Source: Candidatus Zixiibacteriota bacterium
GTDB taxonomy: Bacteria; Zixibacteria; MSB-5A5; UBA10806; 4484-95
Length of the DNA: 49,204 nt
Direction: 5' to 3'
Assembly: GCA_021159005.1 (NCBI GenBank)
Contig: JAGGSN010000117.1
Location: forward strand, 1-49,204
Part shown: positions 34,829 to 42,940 of the stretch, piece after piece
Numbering within the stretch: position 1 is the first letter of the stretch
Layout: each line of letters begins with the position of its first letter
Notes under the pieces: model-generated
Database searches by the model: none
What the model was told of the DNA's origin: nothing
The model's input: only the letters and a program-made list of their open reading frames with translations
Program-made: the position numbers and the translations under genes

Positions 34829-35647
34829 ATGGATATTTTAAGTTGGTTTAAAGAAGCAAACCCTATACTACAAGCTTTCCTGGCGACATGTTTTACTTGG
34901 TTTATAACCACTGCGGGAGCCGCAGTAGTTTTTGCGGCAAAGGATTTAAGCCGGAAAGCACTTGATGCCATGCTGGGTTTTGCCGCTGGTGTGATGATTG
35001 CCGCCAGCTACTGGTCGCTTTTGGCGCCGGCAATTGAAATGTCGGAGGGGCTATCAATTCCAGTCTGGGTTCCGGCAGCATCGGGGTTCCTTCTCGGCGC
35101 TTTTTGCCTCCGTTTAATTGACTGGCTGCTGCCGCATTTGCATTTTGGCGCGAAAATGGAAGAAGCTGAAGGAATCAGCACAAAATGGAAACGAACAACA
35201 CTGCTCGTGTTAGCGATAACCCTACATAATATCCCCGAGGGATTGGCGATTGGCGTTGCTTTCGGAGCGGCCGCCGCCGGCTACCCATCGGCAACGCTGG
35301 CAGGCGCTATGGCGTTGGCGCTTGGCATCGGCATCCAGAATTTTCCTGAAGGCACTGCGGTTTCGGTGCCATTGCGGCGAGAGGGCGTTTCACGTTTAAA
35401 AAGTTTCTGGTATGGACAGCTTTCAGGCGTGGTCGAACCGATAGCAGGCGTTATTGGCGCGGCATTAGTTATAATTGCTCGCCCGATTTTGCCCTATGCT
35501 TTGGCTTTTGCCGCCGGTGCTATGATTTTCGTAGTCATCGAGGAACTCGTCCCGGAATCACAAACAAGCGGCCATTCACATGCCGCCACGATGGGGGCTA
35601 TGATTGGTTTTGTGGTTATGATGATTCTGGATGTGGCGCTGGGGTAG
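34829..35647 (+). CDS. ZIP family divalent metal transporter
   Basis: A 272-residue inner-membrane protein with about eight membrane segments. The two metal-site helices are plain: HNIPEGLAIGVAFG at about 132-145 and QNFPEGTAVSVPLRREG at about 170-186, the ZupT/GufA pattern for zinc and other divalent metals. A short acidic and basic loop (KMEEAEGISTKWKR) lies before them. The last segment follows a His-containing loop (SGHSHAATMG). Import is the usual direction. The gene has its own promoter and seems to stand alone. Metal choice cannot be told from sequence. Confidence 0.93.
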   Translation: MDILSWFKEANPILQAFLATCFTWFITTAGAAVVFAAKDLSRKALDAMLGFAAGVMIAASYWSLLAPAIEMSEGLSIPVWVPAASGFLLGAFCLRLIDWLLPHLHFGAKMEEAEGISTKWKRTTLLVLAITLHNIPEGLAIGVAFGAAAAGYPSATLAGAMALALGIGIQNFPEGTAVSVPLRREGVSRLKSFWYGQLSGVVEPIAGVIGAALVIIARPILPYALAFAAGAMIFVVIEELVPESQTSGHSHAATMGAMIGFVVMMILDVALG

Positions 35648-35711
35648 GATAGATTTTAAAGATATGCGTTTTGAAGACCTTTATTTGTTTTAAACTACGC
35701 AACTGTTATTA

Positions 35712-36401
35712 ATGGAGAAAACCGAGCCAATGAATAAACCTGAAACCTCACCATCAAACATTAGCCGCCGCAAAACCGCTGTACGCAGCATTCTTGATGA
35801 TAGAAATGCTAAAAAGCTGAATCAATGGGCGGAAAAAGCTCGCAATCCCCATAGAATTCTTACCTCCTTTATATTTGATAATGACCCGTTAATCTGCTTT
35901 CGCGCCGCAGAGGCGATAGGTATAACGGCAATATTATCAGCTCGAGAAAACATGGAAAGCGTGCGACGTATAATACGCCGTTTTTTCTGGATGATGAATG
36001 ACGAATCAGGTAATTTCTGCTGCTATGCCCCTTATGCTATCGGCGAAATAGTGCGAAATGTGCCGAAATTGATTGCAGAATACGGTCACCTTCTGCCGCC
36101 CTTTTTAGTAGAGGAACCATTCGAGAAAGGCACTCGTTTGGCTATCGCCAGAATAGCCGAGATAGATAAAACATGTTTTAGCCCTACCGTAACAAAAAAA
36201 CTTATCCAGACGCTTGATGATAATAGTCCGGACATCCGCGGAAGTTCGATAATTGCGCTTAAGGCTTTGAATGCCTCCGATGCCGACGATAAAATCAGTT
36301 CCTTAGTCGATGATAATACGCAAATTGAATTATATGATTTTAATACAGGAAAATTAACACGGATAACAGTGGGTGAAGCGGCAAAGAGCTTCTCAGAATA
36401 A
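35712..36401 (+). CDS. HEAT-repeat protein, DVU0298-like
   Basis: A 229-residue helical protein. The middle part reads LICFRAAEAIGITA, then RRFFWMMNDESGNFCCYAPYAIGEIV and ending RGSSIIALKALN, which fits PBS-lyase/HEAT-type helical repeats and in particular the DVU0298-like group seen in sulfate reducers and relatives. Such proteins are binding scaffolds; no partner is suggested by the neighbours. Two starts are possible (35712 or 35730); the second has GGAG at twelve bases. No catalytic residues or signal peptide are seen. Confidence 0.6.
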   Translation: MEKTEPMNKPETSPSNISRRKTAVRSILDDRNAKKLNQWAEKARNPHRILTSFIFDNDPLICFRAAEAIGITAILSARENMESVRRIIRRFFWMMNDESGNFCCYAPYAIGEIVRNVPKLIAEYGHLLPPFLVEEPFEKGTRLAIARIAEIDKTCFSPTVTKKLIQTLDDNSPDIRGSSIIALKALNASDADDKISSLVDDNTQIELYDFNTGKLTRITVGEAAKSFSE

Positions 36402-36546
36402 ACAATCGAAATGCGATATTCGGTGTAATTGCTTAGTGTGGAAAAGAGCATTCAACTTGCATCAGGAAATAATGATGAAAGCGCGGCTTGCCCGCTATTT
36501 GGAAAAACTGCCTTGAAATAAACTAAATATATAAGCGAGGAGCGAA

Positions 36547-37182
36547 ATGAAAATAACAATAACTTATGACAACGAAGTATTTAAAAAGGGGCTTCAAGCC
36601 GACTGGGGATTCTCCTGTTTTATAGAGGCATACGGCAAGAGAATTCTTTTTGATACAGGCGCCAAGGGCGCGATACTTCTTGATAATCTCAATAAGCTTG
36701 ATATAGATCCTCTCACTATAGATGAAGTAGTTATTTCCCATGACCACTGGGACCATATAGACGGGCTTCCTGATTTCCTTAGTATAAATCAAACCAAAGT
36801 CTATATTCCATTATCTTGTCAAACCCCAAGCGGCGCCAGTGAGATAATCAGGGTTGATGAATCTTTAAAAATCCATGACAATATCTTTTCAACTGGCGAG
36901 CTTGATAAGTTTGAGCAATCTCTCGTAGTCAATACGGAAAAGGGGTTGATTGTAATTGTCGGATGTTCCCACCCCGGTGTCAAGCTTATCTTGAAGGCCG
37001 CATCCCAATTTGGCAAACCATACGCGCTTGTAGGCGGCTTGCATGGGTTCGATGAATTTGAGTTGGTTAAGGACTTACGGTATATATGCCCCACTCATTG
37101 CACTCAGCATATATCAGAGATAAAGTCGCTTTATCCGGATAAATATATTCAAGGCGGAGCTGGCCAGATAATAGAATTTTAA
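36547..37182 (+). CDS. MBL-fold hydrolase, RFA-P synthase-related group
   Basis: A 211-residue metallo-beta-lactamase. SHDHWDHIDG gives the HxHxDH site near 63-72, GCSHPGV near 138 and GGLHGF near 163 supply further ligands, and PTHCTQH lies near the end. The order and the DTGAKG start are those of the group annotated as 7,8-dihydropterin-6-methyl dihydroaminobenzene-phosphate synthase-like. It is shorter than usual (often about 260), because the middle between the HxHxDH site and GCSH is reduced. The true reaction in bacteria is unknown. GAGGAG precedes the ATG. Confidence 0.85.
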   Translation: MKITITYDNEVFKKGLQADWGFSCFIEAYGKRILFDTGAKGAILLDNLNKLDIDPLTIDEVVISHDHWDHIDGLPDFLSINQTKVYIPLSCQTPSGASEIIRVDESLKIHDNIFSTGELDKFEQSLVVNTEKGLIVIVGCSHPGVKLILKAASQFGKPYALVGGLHGFDEFELVKDLRYICPTHCTQHISEIKSLYPDKYIQGGAGQIIEF

Positions 37183-37238
37183 GAGGAAAAATTAATCCGA
37201 TAATATCTGTTTAATATTTGCGGAGAAAGGATAATAAG

Positions 37239-38408
37239 ATGAAAGATAAAATCAGAATATCGAATAGGGTTTCGCAGATTGGTAAATCTGCCATCCATGA
37301 AATGACCAGGCTGTCGAAAGAGGTGGATGATGCGGCGTTTTTGTCATGGGCAAAACCAACCTCCGATACGCCTGAACATATCAAAGAGGCGGCAATATCT
37401 GCAATAAAAAATAAACTGGCAGGCGGCTATTCTGAAAATTCAGGTCTGTTGGAATTAAGAAAAGAAATCGTCAAAAAGCTCAAAAGGGATAATAATATTG
37501 ATGCCAATCCCGCTCAAATTTTGACAACCGTAGGCGCTATCGAGGGATTGTCTGCCGCTATAATGGCTTTAGTTGACCCCGGCGATGAAGTTATTCTGCC
37601 ATCGCCAACATATTCCACTCATATTCGTCAGGTAGTTATTGCCTCAGGAAAACCGGTTTTGGTTCCCACACTCGAAGAAGAAGGATTTATCCTCGATATT
37701 AAGGGCATCAAAAAAGCGATAACTCCCAAGACAAAAGCTATTCTATTTTGCTCGCCAAGCAATCCAACCGGCGCTGTTTTTAGTGAGAAACAGCTCCGCC
37801 AATTAGCCGAGATTGCCTTAGAGAATAACCTGGTGATTATCACCGATGAAGCGTATGAATATTTCGTTTATGATGGACACAAACATTTCAGCATAGCCTC
37901 TATTCCCGAAATAAAAAAGAATGTGATTAGCTGTTTTACATTCACCAAGACCTATGCCATGACAGGCTGGCGAATTGGATATTTGCATGCCGATGAAGAA
38001 TTGATTCCGCAAATCACCAAGGCGCATATTCCATTTGCAATCTGCGCGCCGGTAGTCTCTCAATATGCTGCGCTTGGCGCTTTACAGGGGCCTCAGGATT
38101 GCGTCGCCAAATTCAGAGAGCATTATCTTTTGGCGCGCAACTTGATGTGTGAGCGTCTTGATGCCATGAGTTCAGTATTTCAATATCACAAACCGGAAGG
38201 CTCTTATCTCATGTTTCCCAAAATACTCTTAGATGAGGGCAAGGATTCGACAGCTTTCTGTAAAAATTTATTAAAAAAGGGCGGAGTATCAACAACACCC
38301 GGAATCGCTTTTGGGCCAACCGGTCAAAGCCATCTAAGGTTGTCATTTTGTGTTCCCGAAGATGAGGTAAATAAGGCGTTCGATAGAATGGAAGCTTATT
38401 TCGGTTAG
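37239..38408 (+). CDS. PLP-dependent aminotransferase, class I/II
   Basis: A 389-residue fold-type I aminotransferase. The cofactor Lys is in FTKTYAMTGWRIGY near 230-243; SPSNPTGAVFS near 165-175 and TDEAYEYFVYDG near 198-209 bind PLP and substrate, and the C-terminal Arg is in QSHLRLSFCVPE. This fits the aspartate/aromatic/LL-diaminopimelate-like family; the amino acid cannot be told. The start at 37239 has GGAGAAAGGA before it; an upstream TTG is ignored. It follows the MBL hydrolase by 56 bases and could be cotranscribed with it. Confidence 0.92.
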   Translation: MKDKIRISNRVSQIGKSAIHEMTRLSKEVDDAAFLSWAKPTSDTPEHIKEAAISAIKNKLAGGYSENSGLLELRKEIVKKLKRDNNIDANPAQILTTVGAIEGLSAAIMALVDPGDEVILPSPTYSTHIRQVVIASGKPVLVPTLEEEGFILDIKGIKKAITPKTKAILFCSPSNPTGAVFSEKQLRQLAEIALENNLVIITDEAYEYFVYDGHKHFSIASIPEIKKNVISCFTFTKTYAMTGWRIGYLHADEELIPQITKAHIPFAICAPVVSQYAALGALQGPQDCVAKFREHYLLARNLMCERLDAMSSVFQYHKPEGSYLMFPKILLDEGKDSTAFCKNLLKKGGVSTTPGIAFGPTGQSHLRLSFCVPEDEVNKAFDRMEAYFG

Positions 38409-38439
38409 TTGATATTCAAATCTATTGCCAAAAGATGCT

Positions 38440-38622
38440 AATGGAAATACGATATCGCCCTCAGGATGTCGTCCGCCTTAGGCTGACTCTATACTGAGGG
38501 ATAGCTAAATAAAATAGGCAGGTCTCGGGGAGACCTGTCCTACTGTTTCATGCGTCGTCAGTCCGACACAGCGGATTTCCTGACGACAACGTGGTTGGTG
38601 TAAGTCCCCGTGCACCAACATG
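38440..38622. repeat. Repeat-filled spacer (families A, C and others)
   Basis: CCTCAGGATGTCGTCCGCC near 38459-38477 is a family A half copy. GCAGGTCTC/GAGACCTG near 38520-38543 forms a hairpin, and GTTGGTG (38594-38600) with CACCAAC (38613-38619) is a family C copy. The spacer lies between convergent transcripts. Confidence 0.6.
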
Positions 38623-38638
38623 GCTTATGTGTAAATTA

Positions 38639-40312
38639 CTATGACCTCATCGTGCCCAGATATTTGGTCGTAAGCTGTTTCTCGCGGACATGCTTTTCAG
38701 TATAATCCGGTAATAACATCGGCGCCACACGGTCGCCCTCGATACCGGTTTTTTCGACTTCTTTATTATACTTCACTACATGCTTTAAAGAAAGCTTCGA
38801 ACCATTGGCTTTGTCTTTGGCATAAACAGCGGCGCTCTTACCGGCTATACGGCCAAAAACCATGATGTCTAAAAGCGAATTGCCCATCAGACGGTTTTCG
38901 CCATGCACGCCGCCGGCTACCTCGCCAGCCGCAAACAAACCGGGCAGGGACGTTTCGGCTTTGCTGTTATATTCCAAGCCGCCGTTCTGGTAGTGAAGTG
39001 TCGGGTAGATTAGCATCGGCTCTTTAGCTATATTGATGCCAAAGCGTTTATAAAGTATATGCTTGCCGGGGAATTCCTTTTTAACTGTTCCCTCGCCTGA
39101 AAGCATTTCAATCATCGGAGAATCGAGCCATATGCCAAATTTGCCCGTAGGTGTCGGCACACCTTTTCCCTTAACCGTACATTCCCTAATAATCGCCGAG
39201 GCTTCCACATCGCGCGGCTCGCGTTCGTTAACAAACTGCTGGCCATCGATGTTAACCAGGTTTGCGCCCGAACCTCGGAATTTCTCGGTGATTAATATGC
39301 CTTCAGCTTGTTCCGGGAAGACAACACCTGTCGGATGATACTGGACGGTATGTAGGAAACAAATCTTAACACCGGCGCGGTATCCCATCACGAGGCCGTC
39401 AGCGGTTGCGCCATAGTGATTGGTAGTCATGAACCCTTGAGTATGAAGGCGTCCCGAACCGCCGGTAGCCATAACGACCGCTTTTGCCTTCACAACGATA
39501 TATTCTTCAGTTTCCATATTGTAAAGGACAGCGCCAGCGCAATGGCCTTTTTCATTAAGAATCAATTCAATTGCCGGAGAAAACTCGATTACCTTTATAT
39601 CATTGACGCGGTTGCGGGCTTCATCACGAATTGTTCTCATCATCTCTGCGCCGGTAATATCGGCAGCATAATGCATCCGTTTACGGCAGGTACCGCCGCC
39701 ATGTTTCGTCTGTAAAGTGCCGTCCGACATTTTTGAAAAATTACAGCCTAAGGATTCTAACCAGGCTATAACATCAGGAGCTTTGTTAACCAGCGTTTCC
39801 ACTAATTCTGGAACATTTTTAAAATGACCTCCACCCATCACGTCAATGTAATGATAATAGGGTGAGTCTTTAAAACCCTTGCTAGCGGCTTGAATTCCAC
39901 CCTCAGCCATAATAGTGTTGGCATCGCCATGGCGAAGCTTAGTAGCGATTAGAACTTTTGCGCCTTGTTCCTGTGCCAGTAAAGCTGCTGCCGTACCAGA
40001 ACCGCCGCCGCCAATTACAAGAACATCCGTTTCGTAATCGATATTTGATAAATCAATTAAGGATGGATCAAGACGGCTTTTGGCTTCGATTAAATCGGCC
40101 ATCTCATGAGCGATTTTATAACCTTTATTAGCACCAATTTTCAGTTCGCGGCGTCCTGCTTCCTTGAAATCAGGATGATGTTTGAGAATATCTTTGCGCT
40201 CATCAAGTGAAAGAAAAGTAACTTCCTCATTGCGTTTTTTGCGTTCCACTCTTTCTGCGCGCGTACTTTCGACAATTTTAGCAAGTTTTTTTAATTCTTC
40301 CGGATATGGCAT
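38639..40312 (-). CDS. Fumarate reductase/succinate dehydrogenase-type flavoprotein, non-covalent FAD
   Basis: A 557-residue FAD flavoprotein of the SdhA/FrdA family. The Rossmann loop is VLVIGGGGSGTAAALLA near 95-111. The His that holds FAD covalently in SdhA/FrdA is absent: the matching stretch reads GDANTIMAEGGIQAA, with Asn. VQYHPTGVVFP, FVNEREPRDV with the active-site Arg, and AGEVAGGVHGENRLMGNSLL are all present, so fumarate or succinate chemistry is plausible. An N-terminal extension of about 90 residues precedes the FAD loop. The ATG at 40312 with GAGGT is the start. Genes for an Fe-S subunit, HdrB and HdrC run ahead of it in one operon. L-aspartate oxidase is the main alternative, but the neighbours argue against it. 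Confidence 0.87.
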   Translation of the reverse strand: MPYPEELKKLAKIVESTRAERVERKKRNEEVTFLSLDERKDILKHHPDFKEAGRRELKIGANKGYKIAHEMADLIEAKSRLDPSLIDLSNIDYETDVLVIGGGGSGTAAALLAQEQGAKVLIATKLRHGDANTIMAEGGIQAASKGFKDSPYYHYIDVMGGGHFKNVPELVETLVNKAPDVIAWLESLGCNFSKMSDGTLQTKHGGGTCRKRMHYAADITGAEMMRTIRDEARNRVNDIKVIEFSPAIELILNEKGHCAGAVLYNMETEEYIVVKAKAVVMATGGSGRLHTQGFMTTNHYGATADGLVMGYRAGVKICFLHTVQYHPTGVVFPEQAEGILITEKFRGSGANLVNIDGQQFVNEREPRDVEASAIIRECTVKGKGVPTPTGKFGIWLDSPMIEMLSGEGTVKKEFPGKHILYKRFGINIAKEPMLIYPTLHYQNGGLEYNSKAETSLPGLFAAGEVAGGVHGENRLMGNSLLDIMVFGRIAGKSAAVYAKDKANGSKLSLKHVVKYNKEVEKTGIEGDRVAPMLLPDYTEKHVREKQLTTKYLGTMRS

Positions 40313-40346
40313 AATCAACCTCTTTTATTTGGTTATATTTTCGATT

Positions 40347-41102
40347 TTAAAGGCCCTTGTTATCTTTAGGAATCCAACCTTCGTCCCCTACTGCGGGTTC
40401 AAGTTCGCGCTCCTGATAAACTTTTTTCAATGTGCTTTCATCCATGGCTTTAAGTTCATTTAAACCGTCAGTGAAATGACCGCCTTTAATATTAGCTACC
40501 ATTTTTTCAAGATGTTCAGCGCGGGGAGTAAGAAACGCGCCATTAATTCGCCGCGCCATCTGGGCGATATGGTATTGCGGAAGTTCGCCAAAGCATCTGC
40601 TGGCGCACAAGCCGCATTGAATACAATCGAACGAAATGTGAGCCGCCTCGCCAATATCACCGCGTTTAAGGCAGGCGATATAATCCATCACCTCTACATC
40701 CATCGGGCAAACTTTGGTGCAAGCATTGCAGGCTACACATCGAAAAAGCTCGGGATATATTTCGAATATCTCCTCTGGCTTACCGGTTAGTTTGTCGAAA
40801 TCATAAATAGCGCGATTTGCCGGATAGAACGGCAGCTGCGTTAAATACATCTCCGGTTCGACCACTGTTTGACAAGCCAAACCCGTATAGATTTTATAAT
40901 CACCGGGTTTGCGATAAACAGTGCTGCAGGCGCCGCATACACCGCCACGACAGCCAGCGCCACGGATATACTTGTAGCCGGCGTACTCCATAGCTTTCAT
41001 GATGGTTAACGTTTCCGGAACCTCGTATTTTTTCCCCATTATAAAAATTGGGATCATTTTTGCTTCTACTGATGTTTTTGTTTCTTCAGAAACGCTGCTC
41101 AT
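40347..41102 (-). CDS. Fe-S electron-transfer subunit (2Fe-2S plus two 4Fe-4S)
   Basis: A 251-residue iron-sulfur protein. A plant-type 2Fe-2S domain spans about 20-110 with GAGCRGGVCGACS and the fourth Cys in GLACQTV. Two 4Fe-4S motifs follow near 125-175, CVACNACTKVCP and CIQCGLCASRCF. This is the layout of SdhB/FrdB and of the N-terminal half of thiol:fumarate reductase subunit B, though SdhB has one 3Fe-4S cluster that does not seem present here. It would pass electrons between the HdrBC pair and the flavoprotein. GAGGT precedes the ATG at 41102; an upstream TTG is ignored. Confidence 0.87.
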   Translation of the reverse strand: MSSVSEETKTSVEAKMIPIFIMGKKYEVPETLTIMKAMEYAGYKYIRGAGCRGGVCGACSTVYRKPGDYKIYTGLACQTVVEPEMYLTQLPFYPANRAIYDFDKLTGKPEEIFEIYPELFRCVACNACTKVCPMDVEVMDYIACLKRGDIGEAAHISFDCIQCGLCASRCFGELPQYHIAQMARRINGAFLTPRAEHLEKMVANIKGGHFTDGLNELKAMDESTLKKVYQERELEPAVGDEGWIPKDNKGL

Positions 41103-41148
41103 TTCAACCTCTCTAAAATTTATCAAATTAAATAAATCAACATACTTT

Positions 41149-42039
41149 TTATACAGGAACTTCAGCGATTAGATTTTTTTTAGCGAGAAGCTCCAATGAA
41201 CTTTTACGATTTAGCTCAAAATGACACTTATCCGGAGAAACTCCAAGCGCCAAAGCCAACAATTGTGAAAAATAGAAAACAGGAACATCTTTCGCATCGG
41301 CGTATTTCTCAAGCATAGCATCCTGCCGACGGGATAGATTGTAATCGCATAAAGGACAGGTTAAAACCAGCGCCTCAGCATCATTGGCAGCTGCGCTGCT
41401 TAAAATCTCATGCGATACTTTCAGTGCAGCATCAGGATTGCCCAAAACCTGATAACTGCCGCAACATTCGGTAGCCATCGAAAAATCAACCACTTCTGCG
41501 CCCAGTGTTTCCATAAACTGATGAAATATCTGCGGGTTGTCGGGCGAATCTAAAGCCACATCCTTAGGCCGCAATAAAGTACAGCCATAATAGGGAGCTA
41601 CTTTCATTCTGTTTAATGGCGCTGATATTTTATTTTTGAGCTTTTCCCAACCGTAATCGTCGCGAATATAATCGAGAAAATGAACTACGCGAACATCGCC
41701 GAAATAATCCGGCTCTTCGTCCATAAACGAATTGATAGTATTTCGCTTTTCCTCATCATTTTTCATCAATTCATTAGCGCGGGCAAGCGTGTTGTAGCAC
41801 ATCGAACATAAAGTAATGACAGTATCGTTGCCGCGTTCTTTAACTCTAATTAAATCTCTTACCGGGGCTATAATGTGAATAAGATCATCGTCCGCTAATG
41901 AATAAACTGCCCCGCAACAGTTCCATCTCGGTAATTCTTCATATTCAACTCCAAGAACATCAAGAGATGCCAGAGCGGAAGTTTCAAGATTTTTTGCCTT
42001 AGTTTTAAGCGTACAACCGGGATAATAACTTATCTTCAT
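41149..42039 (-). CDS. Heterodisulfide reductase subunit B-like protein (two CCG domains)
   Basis: A 296-residue protein with two full CCG domains. The first reads YPGCTLK, then WNCCGAV and CSMCYN; the second YYGCTLL, then ECCGSY and CPLCDY. In HdrB such motifs bind two non-cubane [4Fe-4S] clusters that cleave the heterodisulfide CoM-S-S-CoB. The same fold occurs in thiol:fumarate reductase TfrB and in MfrE. A methanogen-type heterodisulfide is not expected in this organism, so the substrate is unknown. GAGGTG precedes the ATG, and the gene follows the HdrC gene after eight bases. Confidence 0.9.
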   Translation of the reverse strand: MKISYYPGCTLKTKAKNLETSALASLDVLGVEYEELPRWNCCGAVYSLADDDLIHIIAPVRDLIRVKERGNDTVITLCSMCYNTLARANELMKNDEEKRNTINSFMDEEPDYFGDVRVVHFLDYIRDDYGWEKLKNKISAPLNRMKVAPYYGCTLLRPKDVALDSPDNPQIFHQFMETLGAEVVDFSMATECCGSYQVLGNPDAALKVSHEILSSAAANDAEALVLTCPLCDYNLSRRQDAMLEKYADAKDVPVFYFSQLLALALGVSPDKCHFELNRKSSLELLAKKNLIAEVPV

Positions 42040-42047
42040 AATTCACC

Positions 42048-42455
42048 TCATGATGTCATTTTACGAAAGCCGGAAACCATAGCAATTTGCGGCAACTCAT
42101 CGATTTTTTCCGGTTCAAGTTTGGCTAATTCTACATGGTCGATATTTTGGCGAAGTTTTATCAAACGGAGAGCTTCCATAACCTTGGCAATATCGATCCC
42201 CCTGGGACAGCGAACCACACATGAATGACATGAAGCGCAAATCCAGGGCATATTAGACTGATTCAGTGCTTCCGCTTGGCCATATTGAATCATTATCATC
42301 ACCTGTCTTGGCAGCAGATTAGCCTCCTCATTCATCGGACAAGAACCTGAACATGTTCCGCATTGGAAACATTGCTGAACATTCTGGCCGCTGATTTCCA
42401 TCACCTTTTTACGTAATTGCTCATCAATAGTGCGTTGCGATATTTTTAATGGCAT
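42048..42455 (-). CDS. Heterodisulfide reductase subunit C-like ferredoxin
   Basis: A 135-residue soluble protein with two 4Fe-4S motifs, CFQCGTCSGSCP near 29-40 and CASCHSCVVRCP near 72-83, the HdrC layout. It would feed electrons to the HdrB-like clusters. There is no membrane helix, in contrast to HdrE-linked forms, and no HdrA flavoprotein gene next to it. It is the first gene of a four-gene minus-strand operon, with AGAGG as ribosome site and a probable promoter at 42562-42590. Confidence 0.88.
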   Translation of the reverse strand: MPLKISQRTIDEQLRKKVMEISGQNVQQCFQCGTCSGSCPMNEEANLLPRQVMIMIQYGQAEALNQSNMPWICASCHSCVVRCPRGIDIAKVMEALRLIKLRQNIDHVELAKLEPEKIDELPQIAMVSGFRKMTS

Positions 42456-42561
42456 TACAACCTCTTGCGTGTTAATATGTTAATAATAAAAAAACACCCT
42501 AAACCCTTTGCTCTGATAATAAAACTTTTTCGTTATTTATTAACTTAAAAGCATATTATCA

Positions 42562-42590
42562 ATATCATCACCTATCCAAACTCATGTCAA
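42562..42590 (-). promoter_or_regulatory. Probable promoter of the hdr-frd operon
   Basis: On the minus strand TTGACA (42590-42585) is followed after 17 bases by TGATAT (42567-42562). The leader to the hdrC ATG at 42455 would be about 100 bases. The -35 is perfect, the -10 weak. Confidence 0.4.
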
Positions 42591-42868
42591 TATAGAGTAT
42601 TTATTTTTCCAGCACAACAACTTTGCGAAATTTTTCACAAGTCTTTTTCAAAATTCATTTAGTATAATTTTAAATAATGGGTTTAGACTTAAAGAAAATA
42701 GACTATTAATTGTAGCTGAAAATTTTTTTATATTAAAGATAGTTAAGATTAATAAGAATTTAATCGAATGCCGACAATTAATTTAGTATTCAGGAACATA
42801 AATGTAAGGAAGAATGTATAATATGTTTAATGTTGTATTAAAATGACTTGACTTTTAGGCAGGTTTAT

Positions 42869-42940
42869 TTTTTCTTAAAACAATAGAAACAGGAGATAAT
42901 TGGATTTTTCTTAGAATATAGAAAAAGGAGATAATTAAAC
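42869..42940 (+). repeat. 36-base direct repeat carrying two ribosome sites
   Basis: Two near copies, about 42869-42902 and 42905-42936, both read TTTTTC, then TTA, ATAGAAA and AGGAGATAATT. Only the second AGGAG is followed by a start codon (42941). The first may come from local duplication or form a second ribosome landing site. Confidence 0.6.

Larger units (their letters stand above)
42456..42940. other. 485-base AT-rich divergent intergenic region
   Basis: It separates the hdr operon from the DUF1573 gene. No gene is visible. It holds a minus-strand promoter candidate, a TATAAT at 42817-42822 with a weak -35 box that could serve the plus strand, a 36-base direct repeat at 42869-42940, and long runs of A and T. 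Confidence 0.5.
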
